From the NCBI GenBank assembly GCA_016784735.1, contig JADHUC010000008.1:16516-80515 (forward strand): 64,000 nucleotides of DNA. Direction: 5' to 3'. Position 1 is the first letter of the stretch. Each line of letters opens with the position of its first letter. Positions 17,881 through 27,022 of the stretch are shown piece after piece. Under the pieces are notes generated by a model. That model was not told the DNA's origin and searched no databases. It worked only from the letters and a program-made list of their open reading frames with translations. The position numbers and the translations under genes were made by a program. The stretch comes from Pirellulaceae bacterium. Its GTDB lineage: Bacteria > Planctomycetota > Planctomycetia > Pirellulales > Pirellulaceae.

Positions 17881-20800
17881 TTATCCGGGATGCGGCTTCC
17901 CCGGGGCGGATTGCGTTTCTTTGGTCGTCGCTTCCGGCGATTGTGGAGCTGCCCCCCGAGCTTCAGCGATCCGGCCTGGATCGATCTGCACGGCCAACCG
18001 CAGTCCGAGGCCATCGTTGCGAAATCCCGGCAAACCGTGGTTCCGATCCGCCGACCGGCAGTTCCTCGCGTCGGCGTACCAGCCGCCGCCGCGATACACG
18101 CGATGGGAGCCACTCGGTGGGCCCCTAGGATCGTCCGGCAACGACCGTGTGTAGTAGTCCCACGAGTACCAATCCGCGCACCATTCCCACACGTGCCCAT
18201 GCATGTCGTGAACACCGAACCCGTTGGGACGCAACTTGCCGACAGGATGCGTCTCGCCGCCATTATTCGGGGTAAACCATGCGTACTCCTGCATTACGGC
18301 CTCGTTATTGCCACAGTGCCACAGCGTTGTCGTTCCCGCGCGGCACGCGTACTCCCACTGTGCCTCGGTTGGTAATGCGCACTCCAGGTCCTGGTTCTTC
18401 CAAGACCCGTTCACTCTGGCCAGGAACTGCTGAACGTCGTCCCAGCTCACTTGTTCAACCGGATGCGATGCGTCGCCCGTGAACCGGGATGGATTCTTCC
18501 CCATCATGGCCTCCCACTGGGCCTGCGTTACCTCGCATTTTCCCAGGTAGAACGGTCGTGTGATGCGCACCCGATGCTGCGGCCCTTCGCCCGGAATCCG
18601 CTCGACGCACCATTCGTCGTCCGCAGCCTTAGCCTCTTCGAGGAAGCGAGCCTGCTCTTCTGCCGTCGACCCCATCATGAACTCGCCGGGCGGGATCAGA
18701 ACCATTGTCAGCTTCTCATCGCCTGACAACTCGAAGTCTTGCTCGACCGGCACACCCAGATAGTCAGCCCAGGCCAGCTGGTGTTCCTTGGCCTGATCGG
18801 TGTTGAATGGTGCGATGGCTGGCTGCGGGGCATCGGGTGGAAGCTGCCTCTTGGCAGGTGGACCAGCCGAGGTAGTTCCAGGAACGACTGGCTTGCTTTC
18901 AGGCGTCGTGTCCGGAATCTCGCAGGCCACGCGGAAGCCAGTGTCATTGACGCGGAAACGGGGCCCGCTGCTGTTCCGATAAGCCGACCGACAGAGTATT
19001 CCAGGGTTGTATGCGCTCCCGCCGCGGCGTACTCGGTCCAAGCCCTTCGTAGGTCCGCCGGGGTCGGTCCGCAGTGATGTCACGCCGGAATCGCTCTCGT
19101 CCCAATCCGCACACCATTCCCACACATTGCCGTGCATGTCTTGGAGACCATATCCGTTAGGACGCAACTCCCCAACCGGATGCGTTCGGCCCTCCCCATT
19201 CCTATCGAACCAGGCAGCGTCCTGCAATGCTCCCTCGTCGTCACCGCAATGCCAGGCCGTCGCGGTCCCCGCACGACAGGCGTATTCCCACTGCGCCTGG
19301 GTCGGCAGGCGATACCGGCCGCCCTGCTTCGTTGACAGCCACTTGCAGAACGCTTCCGCGTCATTCCAGGACACGTTCACGACGGGATGTTCGTCCGTTT
19401 GTGGGAAGCCAAGATCGGCACTCCAGACGAACCGTGGATCTTGAGCGTAACGGCCGTCAAGGTAGCCGAATCCACCTTTCTCGTCCCGTTCGGCTTCGGT
19501 CGTGTACCCAGTCTCCTGGACGAACAGGCGGAATTGAGATCGAGTCACCTCATGGCGGCTCAACCAGAATGGCCTGGTGATCCGCACCTGGTGCTGCGAA
19601 TACTCCTTGCCGATTTGGTCGACAGCACCCTCATAATTCACTGCTTCCGGCGCTTTCCGAAACCGTGTCTTTTCTTTGTCGCTCGAGCCCATCATGAACT
19701 CACCGGGCGGGATCAGCATCATTGTCAGCTTCTCACCGCCGGGCAACTCGAAGTCTCGCTCGACCGGTACGCCCAGGTAGTCAGCCCAGGCTTTCTGGTG
19801 TTGCTTGGCCTGCGCGGCGTTGAATGGGGCAACGGCCAGAGGCGGCTGGCCAGAGGCCGTGGGCGCGATACCCGCTGGTTTTCGATGGCAAGCGATCTCG
19901 TCTATCCATAGTGTATTTTCGTCCCCGTCCCGAGAGCCCATGTAGCCGAGGCTGAATTCAAATACCTTGCGCAAGTCGAGGTGCGATAGTTTCTCCGGCT
20001 CCAAGTCAATGGTTACTTTCTTCCACTCCTTGGCACAGTCGAAACCAAAGATGCTCCATCGTACATCGCTTTCGCCGATGGGCTTGGCGTGTATCATGAA
20101 TGCTGCAGAGCGAGGCCGAATTCCCTTCACGTAGAATGAAACAGAATCGTACGGAGTGAGGTCGAAGAACTGCTCACGTGACCCCCGCAACACAACGTTG
20201 GCCTGGACCCAAACGTCCTTTTTCGTCTGGTAGGACCAACGCAACGCCTGCGCAGAACCCAATGCCCCCGGGGAGTCGAGAATCGTACGGGTTGAGATAC
20301 CATCATAGTCGCTAGCGTAATCCAGAAGCGGGTCTGGAAACAACGCCGTGGTCGGAGCGTCGAAGTTCACAAGGAGAAGCGAGTCCGGGTCATCGGCTGC
20401 CTTGGCCGGAATTGTCGGCGGTTCCCACCTCGCCCGGATCGGCATGTTCCCTCCTGACACAACCGTGACATCCTCGGCGTAAACCTCGATTCCATTCTTC
20501 TCGACCCGGACTCGGCGTTTCCCAGGGTCGACGCTAAAGACAATCTGCCCGTCCTTTCCCTTGCTCTCGACAAGGACCTTACCTTCGTCGCCGAGAACCT
20601 GAACGATTGCGTCGGGGTCGTCGATTTCGACGATCAACGTGCCGTCAGGAGTGGTCAGCGAGATCATCAGGCCCCAGAGGAGCAGGGGAAAGAGTAAACC
20701 GGCGGCCACCGCCAGCCACTTCCAAGAGTTTGGGAACCACCGGCTGCCTGACAGACGACGGCGGAGCGCGATGAGAATTGATGCTTTTGGTAGTGAGACT

Positions 20801-22386
20801 GAGATGGAGTCGTCACTCAGGGCCCCCTGACCCTGCGCTCGCTCCGCAGTGGCTGGGGTGATTCCGGGGCCTGTTTCTGCGTCGTCTCTTGGCTCCTGTG
20901 CCAATACGACCGAAGCGTTTTCGTCTGAGCCCTTTTCGTCCGCTTGGGCGACCGCGGCCGACGGCGCGTCCGGCTTGGAGTGAGACGTTTCGCTGGTGGT
21001 ACTCTTCAGGTAGCCCTTTAGTTCATCGGCGAACTGACGCATGGACGCGTAGCGGTCTTCCGAGTCCTTGGCCATTGCCTTCAGACAAATCGCCTCCAAG
21101 CGTGGATCGAGATCGGGACGATTGACCGAGGGCGACGCGGGCTCCTGAGTGGCGATCTGCACCAACACGGCCGTTACCGGCCCGTTGAAAGGTCGCTCGC
21201 CGCAAAGCAACTCGTATAGAATCACCCCCAGACTGAAGATATCCGATGCCGGACCGGTTGTCTCGATGTCGCCCCGCGCCTGCTCCGGCGACATGTAAGC
21301 CGGTGTGCCCAACAGTTGGCCGTTGTGGGTAATCTGCGATTCGCTTGCAGTACTGCGCTGCGCCAGGCCGAAGTCCATGATCACCGGCTCGCCCCGCCGG
21401 TCGATCATGATGTTCGAAGGCTTTAGATCCCGGTGGACGATGCCCTTTTGGTGAGCTTCCTCCAGCGCCAAGGCCAACTTACGCACGGCCAGTGCCGCCT
21501 TGCGCTGGTCAATCTCTTTCTCGCGCTCGATCACCGAGCGAAGGTCCTTGCCCGCGATATAGGCCATCACGATATAGTGCTGACCGTCCTGGTCGCCGAT
21601 TTCGTACACCGGGCAGATGTTCGGATGACGCAGGTTCGCCGCAGCACGCGCCTCGCGCAGAAAGCGTTTGAAGTGCTCCTCCGTCTGGAACATTTCCTTG
21701 CGCGGGACTTTCAGAGCGACTTCGCGATCCAATCGCGAGTCATACGCGCGGTGTACCGTGCCGAAAGCCCCCTGTCCCAGTACTTCGATCAGCCGGAAGT
21801 GACCGATCGAATCCATCTCCGCAGGCGACGGATCGGCTCCGGCATCAGACGACTCCAGCGCGTCCCCGTCAGGTCGCCAAACGACCGTCTCGCCGAGGCT
21901 CATGGCAGATGTTTCGACCGAACATGCTTCGAGTGGGATTGCAGAGACCTGGACCGTTTGGTCGCAGTGCGGGCACTTGCCCCTTCGGCCCGCATGCTTC
22001 GCCTTGACACGGAAGTTGTGGCCATTGGGACAAGTCACTGGGATCGAAGTGCGCTGCCGAGCAGCCTGCGGTGGAACGGCACACGCGTCATCAGGCGATT
22101 GCTCGAAGTTCAACCGGATCAGGTCAGCGTCGTTGGGAAAACGGGCAAGAAACTCCTCTGGATTCGGGTTCTCCCCGCTCATCTCTCGGTAGGCAATCTC
22201 CACCGCCAGCAACTCGGCAAGCAGTGCGCGACGTTCAGGGCCTTCCGGGTTTCCCAAGTACTGTTCGACTTGGGGACACTCTCCATTTCGCCAAGCGTCC
22301 TCAAAGCGACTACAGATCTCGTCTACTCGCTGCTCCACCGCGATCGGAATGGACTCTTTCCCGGGAACGTGGGCATCTGGCTTCAT
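17881..22386 (-). CDS. 1501-residue membrane Ser/Thr kinase with zinc ribbon, PEGA-like, carbohydrate-binding-like and two SUMF1 domains
   Basis: Order of parts: helical N-terminus (1-100); zinc-ribbon-like segment with CPNGH and CPHCD (119-142); kinase (197-465) with GQGAFG, VALK (K226), HRDLKPSN (D320), DFG (338-340) and YMSPEQARGD; a low-complexity linker; one transmembrane helix (LAVAAGLLFPLLLWGLMI) near 580; a PEGA-like strand region (DGTLIVEIDDPDA); a jelly-roll-like module (VNFDAPTTALF ... NTLWIDEIA) resembling CBM11/CIA30-type domains; and two SUMF1 units, each opening with APFN ... WADYLGVPVE and ending CRSAxRN ... GFRVA or CRSADRN ... GLRLA. Each SUMF1 unit has one Cys in the terminal motif rather than the Cys pair of true formylglycine-generating enzymes, so binding rather than catalysis is likely. 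The ECF sigma gene is 139 bp upstream on the same strand. Confidence 0.9.
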   Translation of the reverse strand: MKPDAHVPGKESIPIAVEQRVDEICSRFEDAWRNGECPQVEQYLGNPEGPERRALLAELLAVEIAYREMSGENPNPEEFLARFPNDADLIRLNFEQSPDDACAVPPQAARQRTSIPVTCPNGHNFRVKAKHAGRRGKCPHCDQTVQVSAIPLEACSVETSAMSLGETVVWRPDGDALESSDAGADPSPAEMDSIGHFRLIEVLGQGAFGTVHRAYDSRLDREVALKVPRKEMFQTEEHFKRFLREARAAANLRHPNICPVYEIGDQDGQHYIVMAYIAGKDLRSVIEREKEIDQRKAALAVRKLALALEEAHQKGIVHRDLKPSNIMIDRRGEPVIMDFGLAQRSTASESQITHNGQLLGTPAYMSPEQARGDIETTGPASDIFSLGVILYELLCGERPFNGPVTAVLVQIATQEPASPSVNRPDLDPRLEAICLKAMAKDSEDRYASMRQFADELKGYLKSTTSETSHSKPDAPSAAVAQADEKGSDENASVVLAQEPRDDAETGPGITPATAERAQGQGALSDDSISVSLPKASILIALRRRLSGSRWFPNSWKWLAVAAGLLFPLLLWGLMISLTTPDGTLIVEIDDPDAIVQVLGDEGKVLVESKGKDGQIVFSVDPGKRRVRVEKNGIEVYAEDVTVVSGGNMPIRARWEPPTIPAKAADDPDSLLLVNFDAPTTALFPDPLLDYASDYDGISTRTILDSPGALGSAQALRWSYQTKKDVWVQANVVLRGSREQFFDLTPYDSVSFYVKGIRPRSAAFMIHAKPIGESDVRWSIFGFDCAKEWKKVTIDLEPEKLSHLDLRKVFEFSLGYMGSRDGDENTLWIDEIACHRKPAGIAPTASGQPPLAVAPFNAAQAKQHQKAWADYLGVPVERDFELPGGEKLTMMLIPPGEFMMGSSDKEKTRFRKAPEAVNYEGAVDQIGKEYSQHQVRITRPFWLSRHEVTRSQFRLFVQETGYTTEAERDEKGGFGYLDGRYAQDPRFVWSADLGFPQTDEHPVVNVSWNDAEAFCKWLSTKQGGRYRLPTQAQWEYACRAGTATAWHCGDDEGALQDAAWFDRNGEGRTHPVGELRPNGYGLQDMHGNVWEWCADWDESDSGVTSLRTDPGGPTKGLDRVRRGGSAYNPGILCRSAYRNSSGPRFRVNDTGFRVACEIPDTTPESKPVVPGTTSAGPPAKRQLPPDAPQPAIAPFNTDQAKEHQLAWADYLGVPVEQDFELSGDEKLTMVLIPPGEFMMGSTAEEQARFLEEAKAADDEWCVERIPGEGPQHRVRITRPFYLGKCEVTQAQWEAMMGKNPSRFTGDASHPVEQVSWDDVQQFLARVNGSWKNQDLECALPTEAQWEYACRAGTTTLWHCGNNEAVMQEYAWFTPNNGGETHPVGKLRPNGFGVHDMHGHVWEWCADWYSWDYYTRSLPDDPRGPPSGSHRVYRGGGWYADARNCRSADRNHGLPGFRNDGLGLRLAVQIDPGRIAEARGAAPQSPEATTKETQSAPGKPHPG

Positions 22387-22525
22387 GGGGACTCCTCTGC
22401 AGATCTAAGGTCTGCCTGCCGGTGCGACAGTTGTCTTGATGACGCGTGTCAATGCTACCAGTATGTATCTCCACAAAGTTCGCCGCCACCCGACACATTC
22501 TTGCTGACAAACTCAGTACATGCTT

Positions 22526-23137
22526 TCAGGTCGGGGCTTCGTCGGACCATAACCTTCGGATCAGCCTCAACTTGCGCTCGACTGTGCGCGTTACCACTCC
22601 CAGACGATGGCCGATTTCCTTGTTGGTGTATCCCTCCATTTTCCAGACCGCGATTTCACGGAGACTCTTTTCGGGCAGCCGATCCAGAAGCCGTTGATAC
22701 TGGTCGACCACCGAGACGGCAAATTCGGGCGTCGGCGCGTGGCCGACGACCTGATCGATGCCACCGCCCTCGGTCGCCGTTCCGGCGCCGATAAGGGCTG
22801 ATTCACCGTGTACTCTCCCTCCGCCACGTTTCTGGCGAAGATCGTGATGATGCTGGTCAATCGCCTTGCGTGACGCGACAACGATCAGCACTTGCCACAA
22901 GTCATCTCGATCGTCGAGTCGCGGAAAACGGCCAAGACGAGTGCCTTCCACAAAACTGTTGAACGCACTCAATGCCACGTCTTCTTCGTCCCAAGCTCGC
23001 CTGGGGTGCTCGCCAAGCTTTCGGTGGCAGACTCGGACGAGCTGTGTAAAGTAGCGTTCCCAAAGCGCCTGAACAGCCGCATCATCACCCGCCTTCGCCA
23101 AAGTTAGCCAATGAGTAACAGAGCCTTCTGCCGTCAT
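22526..23137 (-). CDS. ECF sigma factor (planctomycete Sigma70_ECF type)
   Basis: 203 residues from ATG 23137. Region 2 is seen as LWERYFTQLVRVCHRKL, then WDEEDVALSAFNSF and DLWQVLIVVASRKAIDQ. Region 4 is seen as RLLDRLPEKSLREIAVWKMEGYTNKE split by short turns, with the helix-turn-helix IGHRLGVVTRTVERKL near the C-terminus. The long insert between regions 2 and 4 is typical of the Sigma70_ECF group common in Planctomycetota, where such genes are often paired with Ser/Thr kinases. Here the next gene on the strand is a 1501-residue kinase. No anti-sigma gene is adjacent, which suggests the kinase may control the sigma factor, by phosphorylation or otherwise. That control is inferred. Confidence 0.9.
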   Translation of the reverse strand: MTAEGSVTHWLTLAKAGDDAAVQALWERYFTQLVRVCHRKLGEHPRRAWDEEDVALSAFNSFVEGTRLGRFPRLDDRDDLWQVLIVVASRKAIDQHHHDLRQKRGGGRVHGESALIGAGTATEGGGIDQVVGHAPTPEFAVSVVDQYQRLLDRLPEKSLREIAVWKMEGYTNKEIGHRLGVVTRTVERKLRLIRRLWSDEAPT

Positions 23138-23329
23138 CTCAATGATCCGTGCAAAGGATGGGAAAACGTCTCGCGTGCTGACTCACTGTCCCAGGCCTCG
23201 TTACTCGGTCCAGCGCGATCAACTTCATCCACCGGACAAAAGCCCGTAATGTAGAATCGCGGAACGGGAAACGATTCTAACCGGTCAGACCCAGCTAGAG
23301 AAGCAGAAGCCCAATGCCAGGAACACAAT

Positions 23330-23545
23330 ATGCTGACAGGACAGTTTCCCCCGATTCCTACGGGCGTGACCCCATCTGTCGACCTTCAGTCAGAGGCCGT
23401 GTACATCCGCAATCACAACTCCAAGGTTCCCCAACCCGTGGCCCGAGTGGATGATCGAGCATTGTCATCGGATCCAGAAAGGTTCCGCGACGCCGCTCAG
23501 ATGAAATCGCATCTCAAACGCGCCTTCGCAAAGGTCCGACGCTAA
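23330..23545 (+). pseudogene. Truncated copy of the C-terminus of the kinase-FHA-kinase gene
   Basis: The 71 codons from ATG 23330 to TAA 23545 match the last about 74 codons of the gene ending at 17605. MLTGQFP corresponds to MLTGRFP, VPQPVARVDDRALSSDPE to VPQPVARVIDRALSSDPE, and FRDAAQMKSHLKRAF to FRDAAEMKSHLKRAF. Bases are clearly similar too (ATGAAATCGCATCTCAAACG is identical in both). One Lys codon is missing and there is no kinase core upstream. It lies in the same orientation as the full copy, on the other side of the ECF-kinase unit. It is a duplicated and truncated fragment, probably non-functional. Confidence 0.8.
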
Positions 23546-23660
23546 GACGCGTCCGCGACGACGGTGTTCCATTGTTCTGCGCAACGCGGGCGCGGTACAA
23601 TGCGCACGGTGCAGCGCAAATCGGGCTATGGACGCACAAACCAGCATAAGAGAACATCCT

Positions 23661-24059
23661 ATGAGCAAAGCAGCCAGCGGAGTCCCCGAAGAGAAACTGG
23701 CATTGTACGAGAAGCTTGTGGCAACCAATCCGGGTATTGAGCGGAAGGGTGCCACCATGCCGTATACATCGTTGAACGGCCACATGTTCAGCTTCCTGAC
23801 CAAGACCGGGACGTTGGCGCTCCGGCTTCCGGACGATGAGCGGGATGCATTCATCAAGAAATACAAGACCCAGCTCTGCGAGCAACACGGGAGAATCATG
23901 AGGGAGTACGTTGAAGTCCCGGATGCCCTGCTGAAGAAGACGCGGGAATTGAAGAAGTACTTCGACCTGAGTTTCGCCTATGTGGGCTCCCTCAAGCCAA
24001 AGCCGACGAAGCGGGCCAAGAAGAAGACCACGAAGAAGAAATCGGCGAAAGAACGATAA
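23661..24059 (+). CDS. TfoX N-terminal-like small protein with Lys-rich tail
   Basis: 132 residues from ATG 23661; the ATG at 23628 is less likely. The core (EEKLALYEKLVATNPGIERK, then MPYTSLNGHMFSFLTK, LALRLPDDERDAF and a C-terminal AYVGSLK) has the length and strand pattern of the TfoX/Sxy N-terminal fold, in which a conserved surface with a G-x-M/F motif is followed by LRL. The last 20 residues are mostly Lys/Arg/Thr, which may bind nucleic acid. Full-length TfoX regulates competence in gammaproteobacteria, but single-domain relatives are widespread and uncharacterised, so no role is claimed. It is followed within 40 bp by the next gene. Confidence 0.6.
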   Translation: MSKAASGVPEEKLALYEKLVATNPGIERKGATMPYTSLNGHMFSFLTKTGTLALRLPDDERDAFIKKYKTQLCEQHGRIMREYVEVPDALLKKTRELKKYFDLSFAYVGSLKPKPTKRAKKKTTKKKSAKER

Positions 24060-24094
24060 CGTTGCAGGTGATAGCCTCGAACTTCACTGGAAGC

Positions 24095-25777
24095 ATGATG
24101 GCCTCACGAGACAACATACAACCGACGGCATCGCGAATTGTTCCGCTGGCTGCATTGTTGACGGCAGCGTTTCTGCTGGGGATTGGATCCACGCGGGCAC
24201 AACCCGTCTCGACCGACAGCTCGAGCGTTGAGTGGATGGCGGCCAATTCGCAACTGATCGTCCAGGCTGTGATTGAAGACGTCTCCGTGCATACCTTCAA
24301 GAACGGGCTGCATCGCGACACGCACATAAACCACTTTCAGACGGTCTCTGTTCGGGTTATCGAGACGCTCAAAGGCCAATCAATCGATCGACTGCAGTTC
24401 GTACACAACGGAGACATTGGGAGGTTTGAGTTCTCGCAGGCCCAGAAGACCAAGCAGCAGGTCTTGCTGTTTCTCGATCATTGGTCACGCAACCCGCATT
24501 TCAATCGAGCTTATGGGGCATACGCCTACACCCGTTTCCCGGTTGTCGTTCAGTATCTGGCCGTTCTGAGCCCGCAGGATGTCCATTGGGCCGACACCAG
24601 CGTGCCGGTATTGTCGAGCGATTTGACGCGGCTCTCGACTCCCGAAGAACTGATCGGCACAATCAAAGGCTACTTGAACTCTCGTCAAGACTATGGCCCG
24701 GTTCGAGGGAAGACGATCAAGTTGCCAGCGGAGTTGAAAGGCGGGTTCTATCAAGTCACTTTCACTTTTCCCGTCGATGCGGAATTAGACGGCCGAAAGC
24801 CGCCTGCCAGCGCGGATGAACGGCCGAACTCAGATTTTGAGGAGTTCAAGCGGGGATATGCAAAGCGGCCGCCGCAGGCTGAAGAACTGACCACCTACGA
24901 CCGCAGAGGGAGCGGTTACGTCGGCGTGGATACCTTAAACCTCATGGCGACCGACTGCGATGCCATTGTTCGGGGCGTGATCGAAGACTCCTGCTTCCTC
25001 GGCACCGATCGTGAACCCACCGCCAACGTGTTTGGCGTCAGGATGCGCGTGCTCGAAACGCTCAAAGGTAAGTGTCCCGAGCAGATCGGCGTTTACATGC
25101 CCTATCCGCGTGACCTGGAACAACTCGAACGCGACCGGCAGGAACTGGTGGTCTTTCTACGCAGTCAGAGGCTTGGCGACCCGGCGGCGGCTCTCGGTTT
25201 CCAAACTCGCGCTGCGCTGTGGGACGATTCGGCCATTGTGCTTGACGACCAGAAGGCGCAGGTTCTCTTTGGCGAACTGACGTGGCATCGGCAGCCGAAG
25301 GAAATCCTTGACAGGCTTCGTGTTCTCGCCCAGCGCGAACGTGAACAACAGGAAGGAAGTGACAACGCCTCGGCGCCATTTGCCCATCACGGAACGCGAC
25401 CGCCGGTCTTTACGTTCCACCCGCCCGAGTCGATTACCGCCGGCTCGGTGATTGCCGGCAACGTTTATTCCAAGGTTTACATGCCGGTCGACCGGGAGCT
25501 GGAAGCCAACGCGAGCAAGTGGGTAACGTCAGAGAACAAAGACCGGCGTTGGCTCGCGGCGCGGGCGATGATCTACTTCAAATCGGACGAGAATGCGACG
25601 ATTCTGAAGACAATGCTCGACGATGATGCGACCTGGCGACGCATCGACGTGCTGCACATGCTCGAGAATTTGCCATATCCGCATGACCCTAGGCATCTTG
25701 TTCGATGGGAAGCCTGGCACGTTCTCGCCGGTTGGGGCTACGACGCTCCGAAACCCAGTTTTGGCGAAAGCCGATGA
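24095..25777 (+). CDS. Secreted protein with a duplicated domain of unknown function and HEAT-like end
   Basis: 560 or 561 residues (ATG 24095 or 24098). An upstream TTG at 24062 would add a non-signal stretch. A hydrophobic signal (IVPLAALLTAAFLLGIG) is present. Two related units are visible. One, about 45-170, reads MAANSQLIVQAVIED ... VRVIETLKGQSIDRLQFV ... KQQVLLFLD. The other, about 285-395, reads MATDCDAIVRGVIED ... MRVLETLKGKCPEQIGVY ... RQELVVFLR. Each looks like a small beta domain. The C-terminal 90 residues (DRELEANASKWVTSEN ... WLAARAMIYFKSDE ... ILKTMLDDDATWR) look like one or two HEAT-type helix pairs. I do not recognise a named family. It probably acts in the periplasm. It could form an operon with the gene ending at 24059. 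Confidence 0.7.
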   Translation: MMASRDNIQPTASRIVPLAALLTAAFLLGIGSTRAQPVSTDSSSVEWMAANSQLIVQAVIEDVSVHTFKNGLHRDTHINHFQTVSVRVIETLKGQSIDRLQFVHNGDIGRFEFSQAQKTKQQVLLFLDHWSRNPHFNRAYGAYAYTRFPVVVQYLAVLSPQDVHWADTSVPVLSSDLTRLSTPEELIGTIKGYLNSRQDYGPVRGKTIKLPAELKGGFYQVTFTFPVDAELDGRKPPASADERPNSDFEEFKRGYAKRPPQAEELTTYDRRGSGYVGVDTLNLMATDCDAIVRGVIEDSCFLGTDREPTANVFGVRMRVLETLKGKCPEQIGVYMPYPRDLEQLERDRQELVVFLRSQRLGDPAAALGFQTRAALWDDSAIVLDDQKAQVLFGELTWHRQPKEILDRLRVLAQREREQQEGSDNASAPFAHHGTRPPVFTFHPPESITAGSVIAGNVYSKVYMPVDRELEANASKWVTSENKDRRWLAARAMIYFKSDENATILKTMLDDDATWRRIDVLHMLENLPYPHDPRHLVRWEAWHVLAGWGYDAPKPSFGESR

Positions 25778-25864
25778 ACCATTCGCTGAACCTGGAGTTG
25801 CCCAGATGGAAAGCGTCCCCCTGGGCAGTTCCTCCCACCCCGGAGCTTGACTCCGTGGAGGAGT

Positions 25865-26022
25865 GTTCATAACCAGAACGCGGCATCGGCTCGCACTGCG
25901 TCACCACGCTGCTCGCCAGCGTGGAACGGTGTTTCCAAAACGTTTTCACCGGAACATCGCTCAACGGAGGCAAGCTCCGCCGTGGCGTCCGGATATGGTT
26001 GAATCGCGTTCTGGTTGTGAAC
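25865..26022. repeat. 158-bp inverted-repeat element in a gene-free stretch
   Basis: The 18-bp arm at 25865-25882 (GTTCATAACCAGAACGCG) pairs with 26005-26022 at 17 of 18 positions. The interior is rich in short GC palindromes. The gap 25778-26160 otherwise contains no gene I can support: a minus-strand frame of about 95 codons crosses it but lacks a ribosome-binding site and family features. The element resembles a miniature inverted-repeat element, or a large hairpin between the convergent genes on either side. Confidence 0.6.
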
Positions 26023-26160
26023 ATCGTCCGACGGGGGCGAGCCCAGACGTGGCGGGAAATCGCTCTGGCAGTCCCTATTCTCGCACCATTCGGGCACGGG
26101 GCTATTGGGGCTAAAACGCTGCTTGGTTTCATGAGGGAGAGTGGATTCGGTCATTCTCTC

Positions 26161-27022
26161 TCAATAACGGCAATCGTCGCTGTAGCCGCGTTCAGATTCG
26201 CGCCCGAGACCATTGCACCAATAGCGCGTCATCGTCTGGGTGGTGCCATCGAGTTTGCCCTCGGTGACCATCAGACGCATGTCCGAACGATTGTGAAAGT
26301 GGGGTTTGCCAGTCCGGATCGGCGCGACGATGGCAACCGAACCGCCCTTTGCGTGACGGATCATGGATTCGACGATGGACGGGTCGGTCTCGGAATCGTA
26401 TTCGCCGGTGTGACAGGATACCGTAGTGACCAGGGGACAGGCCCCGTCGTTCTTGAGTTGAGCGACGTGCTTGGCTGTGAAAGCGGAGCGTTCAAGGAAC
26501 CAAGACGGCAGTAGTCCGTGTCCGTGAATATGCAACTTCCCAGTGGTCTTGTTGTTGATCAGATCAACGAGATTCTCTGCAGTCAGTTGATAACTTCCCG
26601 GCTGTCCGTCTTTGTCCCAGGGGGTCTCGTGAGAAAAGAAACGTCCTACTTTGCCATCCGCCCAAACGTTGGAGACATATCCATCCCAGCTATTGTGGAC
26701 TTTGGGATATGCTGGACTGGACGTGCAGGTGTAGATCATCTGTTTTGCGAAGTCGCTCGTCGGGTACTTGGATTCGTAGGCGACTACCTTGTCGGTGAAC
26801 GTCGCCACATCGGCCGCCGTAGGGACCGGTAACGACCGGTTCACCTTGCGATGCGTCCGAGGCGTCCTCATTGCGGGAACGTAGCCCGGACTCGTTCCTC
26901 TCCTCGGCTGGCGGTTTGCGGTCGGCGGCGAACGAGGTCCCGGTTCCCAAGAAGCCAATAACCACCTCGGAAATAAGAACTACGGTCGTCCACCTTGAAT
27001 CTGTTAGACAAGCATTCTTCAT
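26161..27022 (-). pseudogene. Broken gingipain-like (peptidase family C25) gene
   Basis: A good start exists at ATG 27022 (AGGAGAA upstream) with a signal peptide (VVLISEVVIGFLGTGTSFA), but this frame runs to a stop at 26690. The catalytic part is in another frame, entered near 26845. It reads LPVPTAADVATFTDKVVAYE, then HIHGHGLLPSWFLE and TVSCHTGEYD, with the GHG histidine and the SCHTG cysteine of gingipain-type caspase-fold peptidases, and ends at 26161. The segment before LPVPTA, where C25 peptidases normally have most of the alpha/beta domain, is also missing. A frameshift plus an internal deletion therefore leave only the second half of the peptidase. The homology is good; function is unlikely unless the reading is wrong. 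Confidence 0.65.

Noticed and set aside
21433..22794. Plus-strand open frame of 453 codons
   Set aside because: It lies opposite the 1501-residue kinase, whose domains are unmistakable; the plus-strand reading has no family features.
25867..26154. Minus-strand frame of 95 codons
   Set aside because: No ribosome-binding site, no family features, and it overlaps an inverted-repeat element.
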